A stretch of DNA of 24,669 nt from Perkinsus marinus ATCC 50983 (GCF_000006405.1 NW_003203153.1:85493-110161); one strand, 5' to 3'; counted from the stretch's first letter, positions 1-10,819 are shown. The notes: generated by a model not told the origin, from the sequence alone. Translations and numbers: made by a program.

Positions 1-706
1 CTACCGTCTACTTGTTTTCTACCGTTGGAACCGCTACGATGTGGTGGTTCCGCTATAGCGGCGTATTTATGATGTTTCTCTATTTCTGAGTACATTCGTG
101 TTCTGTTAGTTATGAGGTAGTTATCACACGGCATGCGTCTTTCTGCGAACTTCTGAGTAAGTCTTACTCTTTCTCAGTAAGAGCTACTGAAGAGGTCAAC
201 TATCGCAGTTTCAGATACCGATGAATCAATGAACACGACTTGAGTCAGGCAAACGTGAGAGGTGAATGATTTGATGTATCATGGTTGTGCTAAGGTCGAA
301 AAGCAAGTACTATGCCATACCATATACTATCTGTATCTGTTTGCTATCGAGATTCAAGTATTCATATGTACAGCCGAAAGGGGCGAAACTAACTGAGATT
401 CTTGACTGACTTCTTGTGAAAAGAGAACTCTTACGTGTATTACGATACACGCGATACACGCGTATTATGATACAAATATTATTCGTATTACACGTGACAG
501 TTGACCAGACGTGTGATAAATCTACATCAGTGTAACAATTTTGCCAATCGCGCGTCGCGATGATGAACATATTTGTGAAGGGAAGGTGTAGTTTCACTGT
601 AATCCGAGTACATATGTCTATATATCCACAGAATCTGTGACACAGATAGAGACGTCGATCAACTCTGCGATAAAGCTGGAGCCTCCAGCTTGAACACAGA
701 GCCGAT
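1..706. other. No gene recognised; palindromic AT-rich patch
   Basis: No convincing coding frame is seen. The only open stretch of note (310-597, minus) is a 95-codon frame with no recognisable domain. Around 434-496 the sequence is rich in small inverted and direct repeats: a 7-bp stem with a 4-base loop at 434-451, a 9-base direct repeat at 444-452 and 453-461, and a near-matching inverted arm at about 488-496. This may be intergenic DNA or an eroded element. Confidence 0.5.
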
Positions 707-797
707 TCAGACTTCCAGCCTGGAGGTCCATTGATGTCCTAGGAACCAAGCAAGACGGAACTTGGCGGATCCTGCTATCCTGGACCCTAACGACTCG

Positions 798-989
798 TTA
801 GTAATGAGTTTGATGAAATCTTGTTGGTGAAAAATACGCCAATAAAGTAGTTCTGTAGACTTCATTTGATTCAGCCAGGAGTCGCCCAGCCGCCCAGAAG
901 TCGTCCATATGTAATGATCGAACACGAAAGACCTTTTGACGCAAGAGTGTTGGGTTGAAGAACCGCGTCGGCGGCGCAACAGGCGCCAT
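798..989 (-). CDS. Weak candidate small open frame
   Basis: A 63-codon ATG-started frame ends in HQTHY. Its middle part (MDDFWAAGRLLAESNEVY) has a protein-like composition. A longer frame on the same strand (707-1030, 107 codons) overlaps it in another register, and at most one can be real. No domain is recognised, and no splice sites or neighbours support it. It could equally be chance open sequence or part of a decayed element. Confidence 0.15.
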   Translation of the reverse strand: MAPVAPPTRFFNPTLLRQKVFRVRSLHMDDFWAAGRLLAESNEVYRTTLLAYFSPTRFHQTHY

Positions 990-1324
990 TCAGCGAAGGC
1001 TGGATCTCCAAGTGTGCGCGAGATTACCAATCAGTCACCGTTGCCGTTACCCTCAGACTAGTAATTTCATTGTCTAGTCTGTAGAACGGCACTCCGAGAA
1101 TCCATGACCTGCGAATGTCCCAAAGTTCTATGTTTCAGGGAACGCATGGTGTCACACCATTGGTGTGAACTGGGTTTCACTTGTTGCACACCGATGCGGT
1201 CCCGACGCACATCCCCCGACTCGGATGGGTGTAGCTAAAATGCGCCAGGCCAGTAGTGCATCGCTGCTCTACGTAGAAGCAGGAGATTGTTAGGCTAAGT
1301 TTCGTGGGACGGTCGTACGTATCT

Positions 1325-1352
1325 TGCACGCATATGTGCGCACGCACGTGCA
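1325..1352. other. 28-base alternating purine/pyrimidine run (Z-DNA-prone)
   Basis: Every base from 1325 to 1352 alternates pyrimidine and purine, mostly as CA/TG and CG steps. The ends, TGCACG and CGTGCA, are inverted repeats of each other. Such runs favour left-handed DNA under negative supercoiling. A run this long is not expected by chance in 25 kb of mixed sequence. Confidence 0.7.
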
Positions 1353-1674
1353 GATTGTGTCCTCTGCGCAGTGGATTCCAGTTTTGCACACTCTCCCGTA
1401 ACGGAGGTGACTGCACTGCTCACGTGATGCGAGATGTTTTCAGTACAGTTGCACTTCTTACTCCTAAATTCATGCAAGGTCAATCATGGAACCTCCAGTC
1501 ACAAAGAGACTGGTGGTGAAACAGGTTTGACCGGTCAAAATCCACGCCGAGCAAGCTCCAACTCTGGGCGGAGGGCAGAAAATGCGCCGCTCCAGAACAC
1601 AATTATTTTTCCGTGCATAGCTTGAAATCGATCAACCATTGCAGCTGGCGCAACATACTCAATTGTATGTCGGG

Positions 1675-1706
1675 CAAGCTGACAGAAACTCGTATCTGTC
1701 AGCTTG
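1675..1706. repeat. Perfect 12-bp inverted repeat, 8-base loop
   Basis: CAAGCTGACAGA at 1675-1686 is the exact reverse complement of TCTGTCAGCTTG at 1695-1706. The loop is AACTCGTA. A smaller stem (CATAC/GTATG, about 1655-1670) sits just upstream. There is no T-tract after it, so a terminator is unlikely. It could be a structured RNA or the end of a small fold-back element. Confidence 0.75.
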
Positions 1707-1884
1707 GCTCAAGAGACAACCAAGCGCTTGCTCTTCACGGTTTTCCCCCTCCCACGCCACCCAGAGAATACCCCAAACGGGTACATTTCGACCTGACTCA
1801 GCTTCAACCACCGTGGAAAGGTTCAACTTCAACCTGCGAGAAGCTGAGGGTCAACCCCAAAAATGAGGGCACAAAATTTCCAAA

Positions 1885-2238
1885 TTACCGACGGTAACAT
1901 TTGACCCTGAGAAACACCACCACTGGTACCTCCGAGCAGTCAGTGCCTGTGGTTTGAGCCCGGTCGGGCGTCTGAGCTACTGGTCGCGATTTTACATATG
2001 TCTCCCACCCAGTAGCTGCAGAAACACACAACACGAGAAACGCGTTCGCGAATCGTTCGACTAGCCTCCGAACGAGAAGATTATTGCGCAGCAATCTCGG
2101 CCAGTCCTGCGGCTTCGTGCAGTCGAACCAGCCAAGCGGCTCTCTGCTTCGCAGCTCGCCTTCCCAATGTCGGAGCTTAGCAGCGGCAGCTGGATTGTGA
2201 GGTGCCTCGCGGACCCCAATAAGGAGCACGAGGAACAC
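1885..2238 (-). CDS. Unidentified open frame, coding-like composition
   Basis: A frame of about 117 codons on the minus strand has protein-like codon use: many G-first codons and a balanced residue mix, with W-E-G-E, P-Q-D-W-P and F-A-N-A-F segments. Its only start at the 5' end is GTG, so if real it is probably an exon or a fragment. No domain is recognised and no clear GT/AG pair joins it to other exons. A plus-strand frame is also open across part of the same DNA. It could be a lineage-specific exon, a transposon remnant or a chance frame. Confidence 0.2.
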   Translation of the reverse strand: MFLVLLIGVREAPHNPAAAAKLRHWEGELRSREPLGWFDCTKPQDWPRLLRNNLLVRRLVERFANAFLVLCVSAATGWETYVKSRPVAQTPDRAQTTGTDCSEVPVVVFLRVKCYRR

Positions 2239-2568
2239 CTAAACATACCGACGCGCATGAACGATTCGACGCAGTGCTTCAATAAAGGTCAAAGATAAGG
2301 GTATTGCCATTGAATATAACAACCTCAAAAACACTACCATCAACTCGCTTGAGAATAATTGGTCATGGGACAGGTGTCCGCGTGCGGGCGAGCGCGGTTG
2401 AAAGTTTGTCTAAGCGCCGTCGGCAGAAAATATGGTGGTATCCGGTTGGTCGAGATCTCTACAACTTTATCTGTCGCATTAGTTAGTGGCATCGTTGAGA
2501 GATGATGATTGGCCTCCTGGCCGGTAATGCCCAACGATACGATTTGAATTGACCTTTAAATTACCTAC
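2239..2568. other. No gene recognised
   Basis: Only short open frames (about 60 codons) are seen on either strand. There is no recognisable domain, repeat or RNA gene. Confidence 0.4.
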
Positions 2569-2826
2569 TCAGCAAAAAGACTCTTTTTCTTGAATAGGCA
2601 TTTTCCCGTCTAAAAAGGTCTCTGTGTCTCGCTCCTTCGAGGCATCGGTTGTTGAAATCAACTTGACCAAGATAAGGTATCCTTGCTCAGTAATGTTAGT
2701 CCACCTAGTGCCCTCATACGCTGCTAGGATGGTAACTCTGTGGGAAGCATGGGGCGAGTGTTTTCGTCGTAGATGTGCTACTTGGAGGAATCTCAGTTGA
2801 AAGCAATTTGAATGATGTAACGTCAT
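2569..2826 (-). CDS. Possible small two-exon gene, unknown function
   Basis: This minus-strand frame has an ATG at 2826 and a TGA at 2571-2569. Its second half is strongly coding-like (segments ILAAYEGTRWTNITEQGY and LDGKMPIQEKE). A plausible 44-nt GT...AG intron lies at about 2781-2738, in phase 0; removing it would give about 70 residues. The frame also stays open if it is not spliced. The start lies 104 bp from the oppositely oriented kinase gene, so the two could share a divergent promoter. No domain, signal peptide or membrane segment is seen. Confidence 0.35.
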   Translation of the reverse strand: MTLHHSNCFQLRFLQVAHLRRKHSPHASHRVTILAAYEGTRWTNITEQGYLILVKLISTTDASKERDTETFLDGKMPIQEKESFC

Positions 2827-2930
2827 ATCATGTTGGCAACTGTCATCTGGGAAAGGTTTGATGCTTCATAAGACGTACAACGAGACATGTCGTTCAGCTC
2901 TGAAATAATATTTTCATAAAGGAACTGCAA

Positions 2931-4459
<1,529 letters not shown>

Positions 4460-4769
4460 AGCCGGAGTGGTTATCATCAAGTAGCATCGCATCTTGTGAT
4501 TCACAGTACTTATACTTGGTATTGATTATTATTCAACATTATAGGGCAAGCACTGTGACTGCTACTATTGTAGTGGGTGTTGTCGAAGTAATAACTATCG
4601 TTATAATCGAATACTTGTCAGCTGGTTTATCGGTTTCATTCATCTTTACTAGTTGTACTACTGTACGGAGATCATTTATCATCATCATCAAGTGAGTGCA
4701 TGTTGAGTTGATTGATCTCTATGACGATGCTTACACCGAGGGGACTATGAGCATCTGAAGCGTTCCTAG
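4460..4769. other. 3' flank of the kinase gene
   Basis: This follows the kinase stop codon. The open frame that appears to run through it is the unspliced kinase C-tail reading through intron 9 and past the true stop, so its membrane-like sequence is an artefact. It may contain an upstream exon of the next reading frame, for example one ending at a GTGAGT at about 4693, but this is unproven. Confidence 0.4.
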
Positions 4770-5202
4770 AATCCTTTTTCTGTTATCCACTCTTGCCAAG
4801 ATGGTGGAATGACGAGCCCAATGGTATTCCTTCCTCTGCTAGGATGCTTGATCGTCGCTTAGTCCTTTATCGACCTTTTCCCCTTCGTTTTCGTGGTAGA
4901 CGCTGCTGCTATCGATTACGTAGATGTCATCTCGCCAACAGGCTTTGATCCTTTTATCCTCGTCGCAGATCTCGTAGCCACCGAAGCTCTGTGCGATTTC
5001 AAGCCTATTGAGAAGTAGTGCGTAGGGTTGTGCTACGATTAATGGCTAGGTGTATAAGGTGCTGCCTTTGACAAGTTAATTGAACTGTTTTACCCACTTA
5101 TGAGTCTTCTGTGGACAGAGGAATGGCAAGAACCTGGACGATGCTGGGTATACCTACGGAGATGAGGTGGTAACGGGCGACTTCCGCCCAATATGCTTCT
5201 GA
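4770..5202 (+). CDS. Probable spliced gene, product not recognised
   Basis: Several coding-like segments lie in a row. One exon candidate is 4770-4823, ending before a 39-nt GT...AG intron (4824-4862). The next frame, 4863-5015, reads VVDAAAIDYVDVISPTGF and then LVADLVATEALCDFKPIEK. After a gap of about 105 nt with GT...AG ends comes a segment reading NGKNLDDAGYTYGDEVV and stopping at 5200-5202. The first two share phase 0. The start codon is unresolved: an ATG at 4812 and an upstream exon are both possible. I recognise no family. It sits between the kinase and ankyrin genes on the same strand. Confidence 0.35.
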
Positions 5203-5543
5203 TGATGCCTGATGCTGCTAGTAGCATCACAAGTTATGAAGTGTGTTTATGAGCATTCGCCCAGCAATCCTACCTCAGTGTGCCTCTCATGTATGTTTGC
5301 CTATGAGCTCAGTATCTAGTGTTATGCTCTGGCTTTGAGTTTGGATGTTGTGGGATTGTTGTCTGATACACTTACTCACCACTCAGAGGTGAACTCTTGA
5401 GTCGCATCATCATATAGGTGAACATCATCCATTTCAGATTGTCAGTTTTACAATCAACAGGGAATACCTAAAAATTAGTAAGTCGTAAGATTGGAAGTAC
5501 ATCCCTGTCGAGCCGCTGTAGCAGAAGTGTATATATTTCGCTC
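5203..5543. other. Intergenic region before the ankyrin gene
   Basis: No coding frame is supported. A 7-bp hairpin (TGATGCT/AGCATCA with a 6-base loop) lies at 5210-5229. An AT-rich TATATATTT patch lies about 10 bp upstream of the ankyrin ATG. Confidence 0.4.
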
Positions 5544-6352
5544 ATGTCCACAGCATCGTCGAATACACAGTACCATGAGGCAGCCCGTAAAGGGGATATG
5601 TCAGCAGTGAACGCGTAATGGCTCGGGAGCAGTCGTTGGGTTCTTATCCAGGGTCTGTCAGTGCCACCGACCCGGAGGTTTTCAACCAGTTGGATAAGTT
5701 TGGTCGTACCCCTATGCACGTCGCCGTAGCAAATAATCAAATGACTTGTGGTAATACCCTAACTCCTGCTTTACTCTATTGATATCATTTTTCAAGCTTC
5801 GATGATGGCCGAATGTGGTGCTGAATTGGACATCCAAGACGTCAATGGTGATACGCCTTTGCACATAGCCTGTCGAGGCAACCTCCGTATGATGGTTTCC
5901 ATGGTAATGAGGAATGCATCGAACTATGGTTAGTGTATCGATATCAGCTCCTATGGGCTGGTTGTGATCGGGATATTGTTAATAAGAACGGCGATACTGC
6001 CCTTCATTTAGCAGCTAAAGGTGGTTATGAGGATATCGTGTGGCTTCTCTGCGAGAACGGTGCCGAGGCGAGCTATACCATCAAAGACAATGATGGTAAT
6101 GGTAACTCTGTGGGAGGGGGAACAGTAGTGGATCATTCCCGTTAAGAGCACGACTTTGTATTCGAACTCAGTATGTACTAGATCAGCTGCCGACATACAC
6201 TTGTGAAGTTAGTATGTAAATCTCATACATCGATTCATGCAGGTAAACTAGCCATCGATTTGGCTCGTGAGGCAGGGCATACCGATACTGTGGAGTTGTT
6301 GGAGAAGGAGATGAGATCCGATGGCAAGCCGATCGAGCATCAGTCTCACTAA
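5544..6352 (+). CDS. Small ankyrin-repeat protein
   Basis: Five exons (5544-5614, 5662-5750, 5797-5903, 5948-6095, 6243-6352) join to 174 residues ending in TAA. Three repeats carry the classic ankyrin signatures: FGRTPMHVAVANNQ, NGDTPLHIACRGN and NGDTALHLAAKGG, the last followed by VWLLCENGAEA. A degenerate fourth repeat reads DGKLAIDLAREAGHTDTVELL. The first residues (HEAARKGDMSAV) are the tail of a capping repeat. There is no signal peptide, membrane segment or other domain, so it is probably a soluble adaptor that binds a protein partner. Introns 1-3 are 44-47 nt, but the last is 147 nt, far longer than any other resolved here. The third exon start assumes the stronger GTAATA donor at 5751. 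Confidence 0.88.
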
Positions 6353-7153
6353 ACTCCGTGCATCCAAGTTGAATGCCCAATTGTTTCTCACACTCTACTG
6401 AGTTCTTCCGCTCTCGCGTTGTTATTCTATCCTCTCGTGGAGTCCTCTTCCGGAGCGTCCTCGTGTTAATGGCATGGTTTCGGTTTGCTAACCCCGCTGT
6501 TGGTCAAGTAGCGTTCCGATTATCGAGCTGGGCCTGTCCGCAGTAGCTTGACGGTCACTCTGGCGTTGATGAGATGCACCCGAGGAGGTTTCTAGAGTGG
6601 TTTGCATTAGCTAGAGAGAGTATCATGGTTATATAGTTGAGACTTGGTATTCATGTTATTACACACATGTTGACTTGTTGTTGCTGCTGAGATTGTTTCT
6701 AGCTACGGTTAGTGTTGGGTTGCGGTGGATCTCATCATCCGAATACGGTTATATCACTCATCAACTAAATTTATGGATTCAAGGATGTCCCCAAAATGAA
6801 GTTTTTTTTCGGCGAAACTGATTCCTTACCTAATGATCTTGTGGTCCTTATAGGTGAAATTGAAATCCTCATTTGAATCGCGTCGCTGAACTGACCTCCT
6901 CACTTACTTCTTTGATGCATTAGAACCCACGCGCCAAATTGATGTCCGAACTCATGCATGTGGACACTTGATCCGCGGCAGCCTAGATCATGTGCCAGCG
7001 TTACTTGATTACTAGGACTAGCGCGAGTCTTCAGCGTTTCGTGTTCGTCTACTCAGGCGCAAGATTTTAATGGGCGTATCTTTCGGTTGTTGAAGCATTA
7101 GGGTGTTGGCAATACTCGACGATTTAGCATGGAACACCATCTACTAGCTCATC
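6353..7153. other. Long intergenic region, one 57-codon open frame
   Basis: No gene is recognised. A 57-codon ATG frame (6373-6546), starting 21 bp after the ankyrin stop, encodes a basic then hydrophobic peptide without a known domain. It may be chance or a small protein (confidence about 0.15). A T8 run lies at 6802-6809, with no upstream Pol III promoter that I can see. The rest shows no repeats, RNA genes or splice-supported exons. Confidence 0.4.
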
Positions 7154-7723
7154 ATGGCCTCTTCAGTTATCACTCCTGGCTCGGTTCATTCCCGCAGTAT
7201 GAACAGGTCGAGCTCCCTGCCATTCCTCATCGACTCCTATCCTACCAATAGGAGACTCTATAAGACCAAGATGTGCTCTTTCCACTTGAATGGTTCATGT
7301 GAACGTGGACGCTTCTGTACGTATGCCCATTCTTCAGAGGAGTTGAATGCGACAACGCAACGCGGCTATGACGTGTGGGAGCCTGAGACCTACTCTGGGA
7401 CTGATTCTTACACTGATGCTACGTATTGGAGTGACCCAACGCCGATAATGTCTCGTCAACTCAGCCCATGTATCTCCTCCACTCACGACAACAATCTCAT
7501 CACAGTCGACGATCTGCTGCCTACACTCACTTTCCTTGGTGAGCAAGTCAACGAGTTGAGAGATGAAATACAACGGCGCAATGCCCTCATCATGGCTCTG
7601 CTGAAGTTGCTCACCGACAAGCACACCTCAGACGTGTCCTTATCATCGGGGGAGTCCCCTCTTACATGTGACAATCTATTTGGTCTTTTCTCCGATTTAG
7701 GAGGTAATTTCAGTCCGTTCTGA
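7154..7723 (+). CDS. CCCH zinc-finger protein (putative RNA binder)
   Basis: A single intronless frame of 189 residues. One CCCH finger lies at C41-x7-C49-x5-C55-x3-H59, preceded by the typical lead-in RLYKTKMC (residues 34-41) and followed by SEEL. This is the tristetraprolin-like pattern, though the first spacing is 7 rather than the 8 of animal TTP proteins. By family such fingers bind single-stranded AU-rich or U-rich RNA and control mRNA stability or translation. A predicted amphipathic coiled coil (about 118-156, with L, V, L, I at heptad positions) could allow dimerisation. The flanks are rich in Ser and Thr. It is the only confident gene of this length here without introns. The start is the first ATG of the frame. 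Confidence 0.85.
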   Translation: MASSVITPGSVHSRSMNRSSSLPFLIDSYPTNRRLYKTKMCSFHLNGSCERGRFCTYAHSSEELNATTQRGYDVWEPETYSGTDSYTDATYWSDPTPIMSRQLSPCISSTHDNNLITVDDLLPTLTFLGEQVNELRDEIQRRNALIMALLKLLTDKHTSDVSLSSGESPLTCDNLFGLFSDLGGNFSPF

Positions 7724-8299
7724 ACTCTAATGCAGTTGTAATTAAGTTCAACGTCATGATCGCTGATCTCTATATTGGATGCTGACTGCCCTTGATCGTA
7801 CTCTATTGAGTAAGAGGGCCACTATTAATCCCAATACGTTGAATGCTTCTAAGTAACCTACTACATCAATGGATTGTATTCAATTGACTGAATAAGTTCA
7901 TTGATATCGACAAGATGTATTGCCATGGGTATTTGTAAGGGTTAATCGGCGAATTTTGTGTTAGTGAGTCTTGCGATTGGTCAACTCTTTGTTTCGAGTC
8001 CACTTAACTTCAGCCGCTGGTTGCAGCTGAGAAAAAAGCCAAATGATACACCAGCTTCGTGAGTTGTGGTGAGGATTTACCGCGCCAAAGCCGTCGAGAA
8101 GTAAAGGTCGCCGTGAGTTCTGTAGAGTGTTCACAATACGTAGCTGTAGGCTGAGACATGCGAAAATGCCACGTGTCGCAGCGACATGATATTGATCTTG
8201 GAAGGGTCGAGCAGTTTGAAACCTCCTTCGTAACGGGTTAACTGGCCTGTCAGTGTCTTTTTTCCTATTCAAGGAAGCTCAGTTCGTGCCCCTTCCCAC
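7724..8299. other. Intergenic region
   Basis: No supported gene. A 103-codon minus-strand frame (7961-8272) lacks any domain, splice partners or convincing codon use. I see no repeats or RNA genes. Confidence 0.4.
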
Positions 8300-8934
8300 A
8301 TGGACACGTCCACTACAGTACATGCCTCTCTGACCAACTCCCCCTTAGATGTTAATGCAGCTGTAGAGTTCGTCACCAGAGCCAGCGGTGGCCGGGCTGG
8401 GGGTATTAGTACTTTCGTTGGAGTCACTCGACAGGACAAAGGGAGTGATGGAGCAGTGGTAGTGAGGGCATGGATGATGTGCCCGGGTTAGTGTTGAATG
8501 ATGTAATACTAATCAGGAATACTTAGTGTATGAGGCGCATGAAGGGATGGCTAGGAAAAAGATGCTGCAGGTGGCTTCTTCCATTATTCTCTCCCCCCCT
8601 ATGTTGACCATATCAGATAATCACCACTCTAGCCGATCAGTACCCTGTGTTATCGGTGTATGCATGTCATCGACTAGGTCGAGTTAATGTGGGGGAGGCT
8701 AGTATTATCATCACAGCTGCGAGTGCCCATAGGAAAGCAGCTATTGTAATGTCCACGGTGCCGATGTTGGGACGATCTATCTTCGTATAGGAATTTGTTT
8801 CTGCAGCTATTGATGCACTGAAAGGTGAAGTGCCGGTGTGGAAGAAGGAGGTGTATGTAGGGGGAGGGAGCTCAAGTGAAGTATGGAAAGAGAATACTGA
8901 GTGGCGACCACAAAGTTTAGGACCTCGTGCATAG
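8300..8934 (+). CDS. MOCS2B: Molybdopterin synthase catalytic subunit (MoaE/MOCS2B)
   Basis: Four exons (8300-8458, 8517-8570, 8617-8745, 8791-8934), all joined in phase 0, give 161 residues ending in TAG. Introns are 58, 46 and 45 nt. The protein matches MoaE throughout: [11 protein letters not shown] (N-terminal core), [12 protein letters not shown], then [18 protein letters not shown], then [19 protein letters not shown], and [10 protein letters not shown]125 and K132 have the same 7-residue spacing as the active-site lysines K119 and K126 of E. coli MoaE. Together with a MoaD/MOCS2A thiocarboxylate donor, the enzyme puts the dithiolene sulfurs into precursor Z to make molybdopterin. Its presence implies molybdoenzymes in this organism. 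No targeting peptide is evident, so it is probably cytosolic. The MoaD partner is not in this window. Confidence 0.93.
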
Positions 8935-9456
8935 GTTACAGATAATTAGGTCACGTTTCTGAGTTTATTATCTTTATTTAGTGTTGAAGTAAAATGAGAG
9001 AGTCGCCGATGACGAGTGGTGGAGATGAGTTGCGGTGAACCCTCATGACAGATTCCCAGGCTCCGTGCCCGTTTCAAAGGTTGGTAGGAGCTGAGGACAC
9101 CTATGAATGTCCGACACGTTCGAGTAGAGCGGCATCGCAATATTGTCGTATATCTACCTGACGTCTATGGTTCTTAGTACGAGTCCAGCTAATGGTAATT
9201 TACCATCGGAGCTCCAAGTTACCTAGTGGCTTGGTTGCTGATGGTGCTACCGCACCAACCTTGTTGGATAGTGATGGACGTGTTGGAGGGAGCTGCTAAC
9301 ACATGCTAACTTAAGCACATGGCACTAGTGGTCCTACCGTATGTAGTTGACTTTGCCGCAGTGTTGTCGGTGGAGCTCCCGTTTCAGCTTTGTTGTTGTT
9401 ATCATTGCTCCTTCATGTCGGCCTCCCTCCCTCCTCAGTACTCTACCATCGATAGC
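8935..9456. other. Intergenic / 5' region of the flavoprotein gene
   Basis: No gene is seen before 9319. The flavoprotein frame is open from an ATG at 9319, but I prefer the ATG at 9457. Inverted repeats lie at 9192-9206 (ATGGTAA/TTACCAT around one base) and near 9240-9256 (TGGTGC/GCACCA with a 4-base loop). Confidence 0.4.
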
Positions 9457-10691
9457 ATGAGTAACACTTCCAAAATAGGTATTTGCTTGGGAGTAGCAGC
9501 AGCTGCAGTTGGGGCTGCTGGGGTCTTTGCAGCCTATCAATGTAGTGATGGAGGGGGCATGGGGGGGCATCTTATAGTGAACTATCATCAGTTTTCAAAT
9601 CGGATCGTCCCCGTAGTGGATCCCTCCTGGCCGATCCCGACAACCACCTTGCAGAAGAGGAGGTCCTACAGGGCCATGAAGTCTTCAGGTTTCCCTGGAC
9701 TTGATAATAATTCCCCCTTACAGTGACCTCCCTCAGACACGATCGTCAGACTAAAGCCGTGATGATGGCCAACGCTACCAAGTTCCTCGACCTTATGAAT
9801 ACTAGGAGGTCATTATTAGAACCATTGCCCCTCCCAGTTGAATCGTCGGCGCAGGTCCATCAGATTTTATTCAAAGGATGATGTGCCTATGGATATCATA
9901 ATGGCAGCTGTGAGGACAGCCTGTACAGCTCCTAGTGGTGCCCATCTCCAACCATGGACCTTCGTTATTGTCCATAATCAGAAGGCTAAGGACAAGATAC
10001 GTAAGTGGTGCGGTAAGGGGCTCTGAGACGCTGCTTTCTAGGTGATGTTGTGGAGCGTGAAGAGCAGTTGAATTACGACCGTCGTATGCGTAGAAGCTGG
10101 GTTAATGACGTTGCCCCTATGGTTGGGGATCTACATCGTGATGGCCGAGTACATACACCCGACGACATTGTGAACCTTTACTAGGCTTTTCAGGTGGCCA
10201 AACCCTATCTGTCGGAGGCGCCTTATCTCATTGTTATGATGAAGCAATCACACAGGGTTGACCCTACTACGGGTGAGTTATAAGTGCCCAGGGAACGATA
10301 ATTGACTCGGTGGTAATCTGTCAGGTAACCGTCAGGAACACTACTACGTTGAGCAGTCCTGTGGTATTGCAGCTGGAATGCTGATATGTGCATTGCATAA
10401 CGCTGGACTGGTAGGCCGTCTCTACTCTTGGCTCGAGAGGATGAGCTTCTCAGGTTACCCTTACCTCCACACCAATGGGGGCAGAGTCGGCCATAAGGAA
10501 CATCCTCAACAGGCCTTCCAATGAGAAGGTCTACCTCCTTATGCCTGTCGGGTACCCTAGCGAGGACGCTACTGTCCCGTAAGCCAGAAGCTCTGTGGGA
10601 AGGAGCCGTCTTGTGCACTGCACTTGTCATTAGGAAACGAACCTCGGCGAACCGACGTCGGGCAGAGGCTGAGACCATCGTGGTAGTATGA
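9457..10691 (+). CDS. Iodotyrosine-deiodinase-like flavoprotein (IYD, nitroreductase superfamily)
   Basis: Eight exons (9457-9688, 9724-9808, 9855-10000, 10042-10148, 10194-10272, 10325-10410, 10454-10578, 10634-10691) give 305 residues; introns are 35-55 nt. Residues 7-27 are a hydrophobic Ala/Gly/Val segment, like the single N-terminal membrane anchor of animal IYD. The FMN-binding core reads MNTRRSIRFYS (103-112) and TAPSGAHLQPWTFV (130-143). A lid of the IYD kind follows (EEQLNYDRRMRRSWVND). E162, Y166 and K193 align with human E157, Y161 and K182, which hold the halotyrosine zwitterion. Later motifs EQSCGIAAGML and LLMPVGYPS also match. IYD reductively removes iodide, bromide or chloride from halotyrosines. 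An in-frame ATG at 9319 would add 46 residues. The first intron (35 nt) is the least certain. Confidence 0.88.
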
Positions 10692-10819
10692 TGCCGTTTA
10701 GATGATCTAACACATGCGCAGCTAAAACATTTGTTTCTGACATCTATTCAGTAGCATTGTATTCATTTTGGTCTATATGATGCGGTCTTGATATCATCCC
10801 GAGACTTTCAGCTTTAACA

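Larger units (their letters stand above)
1031..1884. other. Gene-poor stretch rich in hairpins and palindromes
   Basis: No gene is recognised. Inverted repeats are frequent: 8-bp arms at 1054-1061/1074-1081, 7-bp arms at 1152-1158/1162-1168, a perfect 14-bp palindrome at 1526-1539 (TTTGACCGGTCAAA), and a 12-bp perfect stem with an 8-base loop at 1675-1706. An alternating purine/pyrimidine run lies at 1325-1352. AGGGTCAA at 1847-1854 faces TTGACCCT at 1901-1908. The cluster suggests a structured non-coding region or an old non-coding transposon, but I see no clear element ends. Confidence 0.4.

Noticed and set aside
1703-1713. A spliced-leader RNA gene
   Set aside because: Only 11 bases match the leader's 3' end as I recall it, and no GT donor follows.
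6802-6809. T8 run as a Pol III terminator
   Set aside because: No upstream Pol III promoter or structured RNA is evident.
10223-10678. A 151-codon minus-strand frame
   Set aside because: It lies opposite the IYD exons, which are fully explained on the plus strand.
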